Of a DNA stretch of 35,210 bases, positions 16,101 through 24,009 are shown in pieces. Numbering within the stretch: the stretch's first letter is position 1; each line of letters starts with the position of its first letter. The translations under genes were made by a program, and so were the position numbers. The notes beneath the pieces were generated by a model. That model had not been told where the DNA came from, did no database searches, and saw only the letters and a program-made list of their open reading frames with translations. Origin of the DNA: Pseudorhodobacter sp. (GTDB lineage: Bacteria; Pseudomonadota; Alphaproteobacteria; Rhodobacterales; Rhodobacteraceae). The stretch spans positions 1 through 35,210 of the forward strand of contig JAHEBX010000011.1 in NCBI GenBank assembly GCA_024642045.1, written 5' to 3'.

Positions 16101-19100
16101 GACGCTGGGCGTGTGGCAGCTTTCGCAAGTATTCGTGGTCGGCAGGTGGTTGGTAGGCTTGCCCGGCTGATCAATATTGTTGTGGCAAGACACGCAGTTG
16201 GCGGTGATGCCGGTGTGATCGAAATGCACATTCGCCCAAGTCTGGGTCGTGTGGCAATCCGAGCAGACATCCGATGTGACCGGATGGGTCGGGATCTTGC
16301 CCGGCACATTGACGTTGTTGTGGCAGGACACGCAGGCCGCGGTGGTGGAATTATGATCCATCCGCACCACGGCCCAGTCATTGGTCACATGGCAATTTGC
16401 GCAGACATCATTGGTGGGCAAATGGGTGGGCGGTTTACCGGCGACAGCCGTGTTGTTGTGACAGCTGACGCAGGTAGCTGTGGTGGCCGAATGGTCCATG
16501 GTGACTTGCGTCCAGCTTGCACTGACGTGGCAGTCTTCACAGACATTCGAGGTCGGCAGGTGCGTCGAAGGCTTGCCCGGGAACTGAGTATTGTTGTGGC
16601 AGCTCACACAGGCCGCCTTGGTTGCATTATGGTCCATCCGCACGTTGGTCCAGTCGGTCGTGACATGGCAATCTGCACAGGCAGCGGTGGTGGGAGGATG
16701 GTTGTTCGGCTTGCCCGCAACGGTCACGTTGTTGTGGCAGGTCGCGCAAGCCGCCGTGGTGGCAGAATGATCCATCCGCACCAGCGACCAGACCGAAGGC
16801 GTGTGGCACAGTTCGCAGTCGTCGCTGGTCGCAGGGTGGGTGTTCGGCTTGCCGGACTGGTCAACGTTGTTGTGACATGCGACGCAGCCATTGGTGATGC
16901 CCGTATGGTCGAAATGCACACTCGCCCAAGCTGATGTCACATGGCAGTCCTCACAGCGGTCCGAGGTGGCCGGATGCCCGACGATCTTGCCGGGGAAATC
17001 AGTGTTATTGTGACAGGTGACGCAGCTCGCCGTGGTGTCGTTGTGGTTCATCCGCACATTGGTCCACTGCACCGTCACATGACAGTCGGCGCAAAGGTTG
17101 TTGGTCGGCGGATGGGTCGAAGGCTTGCCCGGAAAGCGCGTGTTGTTATGGCAGGTCACACAGGTCGCCGTTGTGGCGCTGTGGTCCATCGAGACCGCGG
17201 TCCAATCCGAGGTGACATGGCAATTTGCGCAGCCGTCACCGGTTGGCGGATGGGTCGAAGGCTTGCCGGGGAAGCGGGTATTGTTGTGGCACGACAGGCA
17301 AGTCGCCGTCGTGGAGGCGTGGTTCATTGTCACCGCAGTCCAGTCATTGGTGACGTGGCAGTCGGAACAGATATTGCTGGTTGGCGGGTGCGCGCTGTTC
17401 TTACCCGGCACCGCGATGTTGTTGTGGCAGGCCGAGCACGCCGCGCTGGTGGCCGTGTGATCCATCCGCACCAGCGTCCAGGTCGAGGGCACGTGGCAGG
17501 ACTCGCACACATCCGTCGTCGGCAAGTGGTTGTTGGGCTTGCCCGACTGATCCACATTATTATGGCACGACACGCAGTTTCCGGTGATGCCGGTGTGGTC
17601 GAAATGCACATTCGCCCAAGCGGTGGTGTTATGGCAATCCGAGCAGACATCCGAGGTTGCGGGGTGGTTCGGGATCTTGCCCGCAACATCAATGTTGTTG
17701 TGGCAAGACACGCAGCTGGCCGTCGTCGCATTGTGGTCCATGCGCACATTGGTCCACAACGTCGGTGTGTGGCAATCGGCACAAGCATCGGTGGTAGGCA
17801 GGTGATTTGCCGGCTTGCCTGCCACATCGGTGTTGTTATGGCAGCTCACACAGCTTGCGGTGATGCCCGAATGATCAAAGTGGATATTGGTCCAAAGCGT
17901 GGTCTCATGACAATCCTCGCAGACATCTGTGGTCGGCAAGTGATTGGGGGGCTTGCCCGCGACATCCACGTTGTTGTGGCACGACACGCAGCTGCCGGTG
18001 ATGCCAAAGTGGTCAAAGCGCACATTCGACCAGTTTACCGTGTCATGGCAGGATTCGCACAGATCCGGCGTTGCCGGATGGGTCGGCGGCTTGCCGGCCA
18101 CATCGGTATTGTTGTGACAGGTCAGGCAGGCCGCAGTGGTGGCGTTGTGGTCCATCCGCACGATGGTCCAGTCCGAGGTGATGTGGCAATCTTCGCAGGT
18201 ATCGGTGGTGGGCAGGTGGGTGTTCGGCTTGCCGCCGACCAGCACATTATTGTGGCAGGCGACACAGCCGCCAGAGACGCCCGAATGGTCGAAATGCACA
18301 TTCGCCCAGTCGCGCGTCGTATGGCAATCGCCACAACGGTCCGAGGTTGGCGGGTGGTTCGGTATCTTGCCCGAAACATCAATATTGTTATGACAGGTCA
18401 CGCAATCGGCCGTGGTCGAGCTGTGATCCATCTGCACCTGAGTCCAGGCGCTGGTGATGTGACAATCCGCGCAGGCGTCGCTGGTGGGCAAGTGATTGGG
18501 CGATTTGCCCGCGAACTTGGCGTTGTCATGGCAGGACACGCAGCTTGCGGTGGTCGAGTTGTGATCCATCCGCACCAGCGTCCAGGCCGCGCTGACGTGG
18601 CAATTTTCGCAGACATCGCTGGTCGAGACGTGATCGATAGTCTTGCCCGCCACGTCGCGGTTGTTGTGACACGACACGCAGGTGCCAAGCGCGCTGGCGT
18701 GATTGAAGTTCACCAGCGTCCAGGTCGCGGTAAAATGGCAATCCTCGCAACGGTCGGTGGTGTTGGGGTGGTTTGGCGTCTTACCAGTAGCCGTGATACC
18801 GTCATGGCAGCTCGAGCAGCTTCCCGTCACCCCCGCATGATTGAAATGGATCTGCGTCCAGCTGGCGACCATATGGCATTCAGCGCAATTGTCCGAGGTT
18901 TTCAGGTGGTCCTGCGGCTTGCCCGTCGCGGTGACACCATCGTGGCACTGCTCGCAATTCCCCGAAACCGAGCCATGATCAAAGTGGATCGCGGTCCAGA
19001 AGGTGGTGACATGGCAATCTTCGCACACCTGCGAAGACTTGACGTGACCATCGTTCTTGCCGGTCGCCTTGACACCGTTATGGCACGAAACGCAGCTTAC

Positions 19101-19967
19101 CGAGACAGAGCTGTGATCAAAACGGATCTTGGTCCAGCCGGTTACCACATGGCAATCTGCGCATTGGTTCGAGGTCGGCACATGGTCCACCGTCTTGCCT
19201 GTGGCAAGCACCCCGTTGTGGCAACCAGAGCAATCGCCCAGCGCCTGCGTGTGATCCATGACTGTGGTCGTCCAGTCCGCGGGGCCGTGGCAAGCGGCGC
19301 AATCGTCGGTGGTTGGCATGTGCTTGGCCGATTTGCCGGGCTGGATCCGGTTATCGTGGCATTCAATACACGTGGCGTTGGTGGCGCCATGGTCAAAGCG
19401 CACCTTGGTCCAGCCGGTGGTCAGATGGCAGGCCTCGCATTCCGTGGTCGTCGGCAAGTGGTCCTTGCCCATTCCAGTTGCAGACTTACCGTTGTGACAG
19501 TCAACGCAAGCCCCGGTTACCAGGCTGTGGTCATAGGCCACGGCCTTCCAGCTTTCGGCAGTGTGGCACTGCGCGCATTCATCACTTGCGGGTGGGTGCG
19601 CTTTGGTCTTGCCCGCAACCATCTTGTTGTCGTGACAGCCCACACAGGTGTTGGGCGCCTTGTCCAATTTGCCTTCCAGATGGCAGGCGACGCAGTCGAC
19701 CTTGGCATGCGCCCCGACAAGAGCAAATCCGGTGACGCTATGGTTGAAGTTCGCAAGATTGGCAGGCGGCGGGGTCGCAGCCGCCGGGGCGCCGCCAAAA
19801 TCAGGCAGCACCAAAGGCGTCTGAGGGGCGGTGGTGTCTTGCGCCTGCAAAGGCTGCAGCAACACCATGCAAGTCAGCAGCAACATCAGCACGCAGTGTG
19901 CCAATGCACGGATGCCCTTCAGCACCCGCCCCCGTTGCGCACAGGAGATCTGCGTCCTCGACCTCAT
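13158..19967 (-). CDS. Giant multihaem c-type cytochrome (94 haem motifs)
   Basis: The protein is 2269 aa. I start at the ATG at 19967, which has AGAGG five bases upstream; the GTG at 19973 would overlap that site. A signal peptide lies at about residues 17-42 (cleavage near LQA-QDT), with no good lipobox. By reading the whole chain I count 93 CXXCH motifs plus one CXXXCH (CTGSCH) near the C-terminus. Positions 131-2160 are a nearly gapless array in which a haem motif recurs every 23 residues, as a 46-residue dihaem repeat: CVSCHNN....GKP..H(L/P)PT....CxxCH....W..V..(D/N)H.... Each inter-haem interval has one conserved His, implying bis-His haems. A shorter non-repeat tail carries the last three haems. 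The protein is exported and presumably forms a long electron wire at or beyond the outer membrane with the co-translated barrel protein. No catalytic domain is visible. Function is inferred from architecture and neighbours. Confidence 0.93.
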   Translation of the reverse strand: MRSRTQISCAQRGRVLKGIRALAHCVLMLLLTCMVLLQPLQAQDTTAPQTPLVLPDFGGAPAAATPPPANLANFNHSVTGFALVGAHAKVDCVACHLEGKLDKAPNTCVGCHDNKMVAGKTKAHPPASDECAQCHTAESWKAVAYDHSLVTGACVDCHNGKSATGMGKDHLPTTTECEACHLTTGWTKVRFDHGATNATCIECHDNRIQPGKSAKHMPTTDDCAACHGPADWTTTVMDHTQALGDCSGCHNGVLATGKTVDHVPTSNQCADCHVVTGWTKIRFDHSSVSVSCVSCHNGVKATGKNDGHVKSSQVCEDCHVTTFWTAIHFDHGSVSGNCEQCHDGVTATGKPQDHLKTSDNCAECHMVASWTQIHFNHAGVTGSCSSCHDGITATGKTPNHPNTTDRCEDCHFTATWTLVNFNHASALGTCVSCHNNRDVAGKTIDHVSTSDVCENCHVSAAWTLVRMDHNSTTASCVSCHDNAKFAGKSPNHLPTSDACADCHITSAWTQVQMDHSSTTADCVTCHNNIDVSGKIPNHPPTSDRCGDCHTTRDWANVHFDHSGVSGGCVACHNNVLVGGKPNTHLPTTDTCEDCHITSDWTIVRMDHNATTAACLTCHNNTDVAGKPPTHPATPDLCESCHDTVNWSNVRFDHFGITGSCVSCHNNVDVAGKPPNHLPTTDVCEDCHETTLWTNIHFDHSGITASCVSCHNNTDVAGKPANHLPTTDACADCHTPTLWTNVRMDHNATTASCVSCHNNIDVAGKIPNHPATSDVCSDCHNTTAWANVHFDHTGITGNCVSCHNNVDQSGKPNNHLPTTDVCESCHVPSTWTLVRMDHTATSAACSACHNNIAVPGKNSAHPPTSNICSDCHVTNDWTAVTMNHASTTATCLSCHNNTRFPGKPSTHPPTGDGCANCHVTSDWTAVSMDHSATTATCVTCHNNTRFPGKPSTHPPTNNLCADCHVTVQWTNVRMNHNDTTASCVTCHNNTDFPGKIVGHPATSDRCEDCHVTSAWASVHFDHTGITNGCVACHNNVDQSGKPNTHPATSDDCELCHTPSVWSLVRMDHSATTAACATCHNNVTVAGKPNNHPPTTAACADCHVTTDWTNVRMDHNATKAACVSCHNNTQFPGKPSTHLPTSNVCEDCHVSASWTQVTMDHSATTATCVSCHNNTAVAGKPPTHLPTNDVCANCHVTNDWAVVRMDHNSTTAACVSCHNNVNVPGKIPTHPVTSDVCSDCHTTQTWANVHFDHTGITANCVSCHNNIDQPGKPTNHLPTTNTCESCHTPSVWTNVRMNHTETSAACSTCHNNTRVAGKPTNHPPTTNTCQDCHVVSDWTSVTMNHGSTTASCQTCHNNVIAAGKSTNHLPTSNTCASCHVTSDWALVRMDHSATTATCVSCHNNTQQPGKPGNHPPTSNVCSDCHVTTDWTAVTMNHNSTTATCVSCHNNTRFPGKPSTHAPTSDVCSDCHNTVDWAVVRFDHTGITGNCVSCHNNLDQPGKPTTHLPTTDVCESCHTPGSWTNVRMDHSATSAACETCHNNSAVAGKPTNHPPTTNACADCHVTSVWTTVRMDHNDTSASCVTCHNNTRFAGKPINHLNTTNACEDCHVTSDWALVQMDHSATTATCVSCHNNVRVPGKPTTHPAPTSNVCEDCHVTSDWTIVTFDHTGITGNCVSCHNNVDQSGKPGNHLPTTDVCEDCHKPGSWTIVTMDHNATTASCVSCHNNVAVAGKPGNHSPTSNVCEDCHVTTSWANVQFDHTGITGNCVSCHNNVDQTGKPTNHLPTTNACEDCHTPTLWSNVRMDHAATTAACATCHNNTRVAGKPGTHPPTLNTCDSCHVTTDWAQVRMDHNATTATCVTCHNNTVAPGKATNHPPTLNTCDSCHVTTAWAQVRMDHSATTATCVSCHNNTLVSGKPGNHLPTTNVCADCHVTTSWTNVTMDHNATTATCLSCHNNTAVPGKPGNHLPTTNVCEDCHVTTGWATVRMDHNSTTASCITCHNNTRFPGKPGNHLPTSNICEACHVTTDWATVRMDHNSTTATCLSCHNNTNVAGKPGNHLPTNNICESCHVTASWASVRMDHSATTAACVTCHNNSAVPGKPGNHPSTTNNCAGCHTTANWTSIRLDHNEVLGGCGSCHNGTLATGKNTGHFITTLECDSCHLTSAWLPSQFSHPPGAIAAGHDATVCTNCHIGNNQATPWKTPQYAPDCAACHASKFKPSAHQKTKTPQTNYTVSELRDCTGSCHIYSDSTLSTITTRRNSHHRATDRGF
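13488..19631 (-). repeat. Tandem array of about 45 x 138-bp dihaem repeats inside the giant cytochrome gene
   Basis: The unit is 46 codons with almost invariant length; I found a single one-codon insertion (HPAPTSNV, before haem 69). Edge units at both ends share an NG..ATGK form, while the interior units use NN....GK. Units bearing FDH(S/T)G(I/V) before the haem occur at haems 22, 32, 42, 52 and 62. This is a higher-order period of ten haems (about 690 bp) indicating block duplication. The array explains the long antisense open frames here and makes the region prone to recombination and assembly error. Confidence 0.9.
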
Positions 19968-20334
19968 TAACACCTCTGTCCCAAAGCCCGGTGCAAAGTC
20001 ACTCGCTTCGTTCGCCTCATCTGCTGCGCTTGCGCGGCGCCAGACGGGGCAGTGTCGTTTCGATTGCTTTGCGTTTTGCGCGCTCTTGTCCGTTCACGCT
20101 AACGTGAGCGATGATCCGAGGCTATAAACATTTGATGTATGGCAAAGTTTTTGGACAAAAATTGTGCTATTTTCAGCGGATTTAGGACGCTTTTCGCGTG
20201 AAGCTTGTGTGAATGCCCAGTCCCGGGAGCCGCGATATCCATGCGGCATTTGGTCGCGATATCCTCGCGTCAGCCACCGCCTTGCACGGCACAATCCGCC
20301 AGAGCGCGTCAGCCGCTACCGCGCCCTGTAAAGA
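19968..20334. other. Intergenic region upstream of the giant cytochrome gene
   Basis: This 367-bp gap lies between the sugar dehydrogenase stop and the giant cytochrome start. The part nearest the cytochrome (to about 20100) is GC-rich with no gene. An AT-rich stretch at about 20110-20185 is the likeliest promoter area, with TATAGC on the minus strand at 20118-20123 as a possible -10, but no good -35. TCACG-CTAA-CGTGA (20094-20107) is a 5-bp-arm inverted repeat just downstream of it. Two 10-mers are each present twice: CGCGATATCC (20231 and 20255) and CGCGTCAGCC (20266 and 20305). I saw no coding frame worth calling. Confidence 0.45.
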
Positions 20335-21099
20335 TCAACCCGTCACCACGACCCCGCCGTCAATCACCAAAGCCTGACCCGTCATCATTTTCGAACTGGC
20401 CGAGGCAAGGAACAGCACACCGCCCACGATATCTTCGGGCGCCAGCGTGTCCTTGAGGCATTGCTTGTCCAGATGCGCTTGCAGACCTTCGGGGGTGACC
20501 CAAAGGTCTTTTTGCTTTTGGGTCAGCACCCAGCCGGGAGCCAGTGCGTTGACGCGGATGCGGTCGGGGCCAAACTCGCGCGCCAAGGTGCGGGTCATGC
20601 CGTTGATGCCCGAATTGGCCGCCGTATAGGCGACATAGCCCACCGCCCCCATCATATAGCTGATCGACGAGAAGTTGATGATCGAACCGGCACCCGCCGC
20701 GCGCATTCCCGGAAGCACCGCCTGAATCGCAAAGAAATAGGACTTGAGATTGATCGCCTGCGACCAATCCCAAAACGCCTCATCTACTGTCATCGTGTCG
20801 TGACGCTTGTCGTTTGCTGCGTTGTTGACCAGCACCGTAATTGGGCCATGCGCAGCAGCGGCCTGCGCAATGACGCGGCGCAGCGCCTCTACATCCGTCA
20901 CATCGCAGGCCAGATACAGAGGGCGCGTGCCGGTCTTTGCCTGCATCTGATCACAAAAGGCGCTTGCGTCCGAGCGCTGACAAAAGGCGACCTTTGCCCC
21001 CTGTCGTAAAAACCCCTCGGTCAGGGCGGCTCCGATGCCTGAGCCGCCACCGGTGATAAACACCGAGGCATCGCGCAGGTCTGGATAGACAGGCTGCAT
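20335..21099 (-). CDS. SDR sugar 1-dehydrogenase (xylose/galactose dehydrogenase-like), catalytic Lys replaced
   Basis: The protein is 254 aa, a classical short-chain dehydrogenase. It has the cofactor motif TGGGSGIG (about residues 16-23), CDVTD, NNAAN and a SSISY segment carrying the catalytic Ser. The N-terminal layout YPDLRDASVFITGGGSGIG and the overall sequence resemble Caulobacter-type NAD-dependent D-xylose 1-dehydrogenase, which oxidises the anomeric carbon to a lactone. Following an alpha-galactosidase gene by 12 bp, its likely substrate is galactose or a similar aldose released in the cytoplasm. Oddly, the YxxxK motif reads YTAAN, so the lysine that lowers the tyrosine pKa is asparagine. 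Activity may therefore be altered or lost. Specificity is inferred. Confidence 0.8.
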   Translation of the reverse strand: MQPVYPDLRDASVFITGGGSGIGAALTEGFLRQGAKVAFCQRSDASAFCDQMQAKTGTRPLYLACDVTDVEALRRVIAQAAAAHGPITVLVNNAANDKRHDTMTVDEAFWDWSQAINLKSYFFAIQAVLPGMRAAGAGSIINFSSISYMMGAVGYVAYTAANSGINGMTRTLAREFGPDRIRVNALAPGWVLTQKQKDLWVTPEGLQAHLDKQCLKDTLAPEDIVGGVLFLASASSKMMTGQALVIDGGVVVTG

Positions 21100-21111
21100 G
21101 GTCGCTCTCCT

Positions 21112-23166
21112 CTACAGACGTTCGGCTTCGACCACCCACATCGTCGCAGGCCAAGCGACCGGAAGGTTGATCCCCGCTGCCATCAGCGTCGCGCCGGTCA
21201 AGACCAAAGACTTGGTTTTCAATGCCAGCGGCCCGCGCGACTGGGGCGGTTTGTCCGAGACATTGCGCAAACGAATGCGATAGCGCGCCAAAGGCTCCAG
21301 CCCCGTCAACCGCAACGGGCGCGGCAAAATCTGCATCGAGACTTCGGCCTGCCCCGCAAAGACCACAAAGCAGCTGCCGTCGGCCGCGATCTGCATCTCG
21401 GCAATCATCGCAGGATCGCTTGCATCCAACCGATGGATCGTGCCCGCCATCATCCACGCGCGATTGGCCTTATACCAAGCGGTGACCGCCGTCAGTTCTT
21501 CCGCCTCGGCCTCGGTCAGCTCACGCGGGTCCATCTCGAACCCCATGTGCCGCTGGGCCGCAACCCAGGCGCGGAACGCCATCGGCAGGACACGCCCCGA
21601 GGTGTGGCAATGCCGTGGCCCCACATGCGAGCCGGTGATCGCCGAGGGCAGGAACAGCGCCGCATCGTGCTGCATCCGCAACCTCTCAAGTGCGTCATTG
21701 CTATCAGAGAGCCAGACCCGCTGCGTGCGCGCCAGGATGCCTGCGTCTATCCGCCCGCCTCCTGACGCACAGCTTTCGATCTCGACCTTCGGATGCGCCG
21801 CACGCAGAGCATCAAACAGAGCATAGACCCCAAGTGTCTGATCCGCATCCACAACAGGCAAAAGGCGGTTGTGATCCCATTTGATATAGTCGATGGGGTA
21901 TTCGCTCAGAATGGCCGAGATCGCCGCGAACAGATGCGCGCGCACCTCTGGTCGCGCCATATTCAAAACCATCTGGTGCCGCCCCGTGACCTGATCTGCC
22001 GGGCCCAGCCGCCAGTCCGGATGCGCGCGGTAAAGATCAGAGTCCGGGTTGACCATCTCGGGTTCAAACCACAGACCAAAGCTCATCCCCAACCCATGCA
22101 CATGCGCGATCAGTGGATGCAAGCCCTCGGGCCATTTGTGCCGGTCCATCACCCAATCACCCAACGAACTGGTGTCGTCGTCCCGGCGTCCGAACCAGCC
22201 GTCATCCAGCACAAAACGCTCGGCTCCAAGTGCGGCGGCGCGATCGGCGATGGCCGTCAGATCGGAAAGATTGTGCTTGAAGTAGATCGCCTCCCAGCAG
22301 TTGTAATGCACGGGGCGTGGGCGGCGGGCATCAGGCCAGCAGACAACGCGGTCGCGCAGGTCGTGCTGAAAGGCCTGACCGACGCCGTTCAAACCGGCGC
22401 CGGAATAGACCGCAATCAATTCGGCCGAGGCAAAGCTTGTGCCCACCGCCTCAGCCCCGGTCGCATGACCGAACTGCACCTGACGTCGCCCGTCTGGCAA
22501 CTCTTCGGCGACCATCCGATGACCGCCCGACCACGCGTAGTGCAATCCGTAGGCCGCCCCTGCCCCATTCGTGCAGCCCCGTTCCGGCAGGATCAGATAG
22601 GGCGGGTGCTCGTGGCCTGAACGCCCCGTCCGCGCCTCTCGCGCGCGAATGCCGGGCGTCCAGGCCACGCGGTTCAGATGAAACTCGCGCGACCATTTTC
22701 CCGAGACGTCCAGCATCTCATCCGCAAGCTGTGAGGCTGGCAAAACAGGTGCCGCGAGCCAGATAACCCGGAGCGGCGCATCAGAGTCGAGCGTGGTTTG
22801 CAGTGTGAAAACGCCCGTCGCCTCGGCGCGGATGCGATGGCGCAACTGCAACCCGCCAGCGCGGGCGTGAAAGACGATCTCGCCCGCCTTTGCCTCGGCG
22901 CGGTCAAAGTGAAACACGGGCGCGCCAGCATCTGCCAGAACCAGACCCGGCTGGCCTGAAAAGCTGCGGCCCGCTTCGGGGCAAAGGCTGAGCGGCGCAA
23001 GCACATCCAGCATTCCGCCCGTCAGATCAAGCGCGCCGGCCTGTGCCAAAGCGTCAAGATCTTCGTCCTGCGGCAAGCGCGGGCCCCAGTAACTGACCCA
23101 AGGCAATCCAGCCTCGGCCGCAAAAGCAAGCGTTTGAGCACCCGCATCCAACCGCCAGACGTTCAC
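21112..23166 (-). CDS. GH36 alpha-galactosidase
   Basis: The protein is 684 aa, close to the normal length for bacterial cytoplasmic GH36 enzymes. The nucleophile motif YIKWDHNR and the acid/base motif SDSNDALERLRMQ are present, as are the preceding FVLDDGWFGRRDDD, LGDW and SFGLWFEPEMVNPDSDLY blocks of the (beta/alpha)8 barrel. The N-terminal third is the beta-supersandwich domain. No signal peptide is present. I chose the GTG at 23166, which overlaps the permease stop (GTGA); an upstream frame extension would run through the permease gene. It hydrolyses terminal alpha-galactosyl residues of imported oligosaccharides such as melibiose or raffinose. Confidence 0.92.
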   Translation of the reverse strand: MNVWRLDAGAQTLAFAAEAGLPWVSYWGPRLPQDEDLDALAQAGALDLTGGMLDVLAPLSLCPEAGRSFSGQPGLVLADAGAPVFHFDRAEAKAGEIVFHARAGGLQLRHRIRAEATGVFTLQTTLDSDAPLRVIWLAAPVLPASQLADEMLDVSGKWSREFHLNRVAWTPGIRAREARTGRSGHEHPPYLILPERGCTNGAGAAYGLHYAWSGGHRMVAEELPDGRRQVQFGHATGAEAVGTSFASAELIAVYSGAGLNGVGQAFQHDLRDRVVCWPDARRPRPVHYNCWEAIYFKHNLSDLTAIADRAAALGAERFVLDDGWFGRRDDDTSSLGDWVMDRHKWPEGLHPLIAHVHGLGMSFGLWFEPEMVNPDSDLYRAHPDWRLGPADQVTGRHQMVLNMARPEVRAHLFAAISAILSEYPIDYIKWDHNRLLPVVDADQTLGVYALFDALRAAHPKVEIESCASGGGRIDAGILARTQRVWLSDSNDALERLRMQHDAALFLPSAITGSHVGPRHCHTSGRVLPMAFRAWVAAQRHMGFEMDPRELTEAEAEELTAVTAWYKANRAWMMAGTIHRLDASDPAMIAEMQIAADGSCFVVFAGQAEVSMQILPRPLRLTGLEPLARYRIRLRNVSDKPPQSRGPLALKTKSLVLTGATLMAAGINLPVAWPATMWVVEAERL

Positions 23167-24008
23167 TTGACAGCCCCCAGCGTCAGACCCGCGATGAAAT
23201 GCTTTTGCATCGCAAAGAACATCAGCACTGGCGGCATCGCCGCAAGGATCGATCCGGCCGAAACCAGCTGCCACTGCGCAATCCATTGCCCGTTCAGCGA
23301 CGACAGACCCGCCGTCACCGGTTGTGTGTCGGGCGACGAGGTCAGCACAGTTGCCCAGAAAAAGTCGTTCCAGATAAAGGTGAACACCAGCACCGACAGC
23401 GCCGCAATCGCAGGCCGCATCAAGGGCAGCACGATGAACCAAAAGATCCGCCACTCGGCAACGCCTTCGACCCGCGCCGCCTCGATCAGCTCGAACGGCA
23501 GCGACTTGATGAAATTGCGCATGAACAGCGTGCAGAACCCGGACTGAAACGCGATGTGGAACAGCGCCAGCCCATACCAGGTGTTATACATGCCCAGTTG
23601 CACCGTTAGGTCCCGCACCGGCACCATCAGGATCTGAAACGGCACAAAGTTCCCCGCTACGAACATGAAAAAGATGATCAGGTTCGACGGAAACCGATAG
23701 ATCGCCAGCGCAAACCCCGTCATGCACGACAGCGCCACCGCCCCGATCACCGTCGGCACGGTAACCTTGAACGAGTTCAGGATATACTTGCCCATCGGCG
23801 TGTTGTTGAACACATCCAGATAATTCTCATAGGCAAAGCGTGTCGGCATGCCGAAATAATTTCCCGCCGCCAGATCCGAGGCCGGCCGAAACGAGGTGAC
23901 GGCCACCCCAAGCAGCGGCAAGAGCCACAAGAACAACGCGACAGGAACTGCAATCGTATAAAGCCATTGCTTGGTGGCAGAAGCTTGCTCAATCGGTCTG
24001 GGAAACAT
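23163..24008 (-). CDS. ABC sugar permease, MalG type
   Basis: The protein is 281 aa with six predicted membrane helices (first at about residues 16-36). The EAA loop EAARVEGVAEWRIFWFIVLP that contacts the ATPase is clear. It belongs to the carbohydrate-uptake-1 permease family and pairs with the MalF-type protein encoded immediately upstream (1-bp gap). Its substrate is probably an alpha-galactoside, given the overlapping GH36 gene. Confidence 0.92.
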   Translation of the reverse strand: MFPRPIEQASATKQWLYTIAVPVALFLWLLPLLGVAVTSFRPASDLAAGNYFGMPTRFAYENYLDVFNNTPMGKYILNSFKVTVPTVIGAVALSCMTGFALAIYRFPSNLIIFFMFVAGNFVPFQILMVPVRDLTVQLGMYNTWYGLALFHIAFQSGFCTLFMRNFIKSLPFELIEAARVEGVAEWRIFWFIVLPLMRPAIAALSVLVFTFIWNDFFWATVLTSSPDTQPVTAGLSSLNGQWIAQWQLVSAGSILAAMPPVLMFFAMQKHFIAGLTLGAVK

Positions 24009-24009
24009 C

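Noticed and set aside
13488-19631. CRISPR-like regular repetition
   Set aside because: Repeats are 138 bp, coding, contiguous and diverged, with no short identical repeats or unique spacers.
16941-19970. 1009-codon open frame on the plus strand across the giant cytochrome gene
   Set aside because: It is a shadow of the repeats: the 138-bp unit has no stop in this antisense frame, so openness is automatic. The translation is Val/Ala/Gly/His/Arg-rich periodic sequence with no domain.
23167-23454. Upstream extension of the alpha-galactosidase frame
   Set aside because: It would run through the permease gene; the GTG at 23166 with GTGA overlap gives a normal GH36 length.
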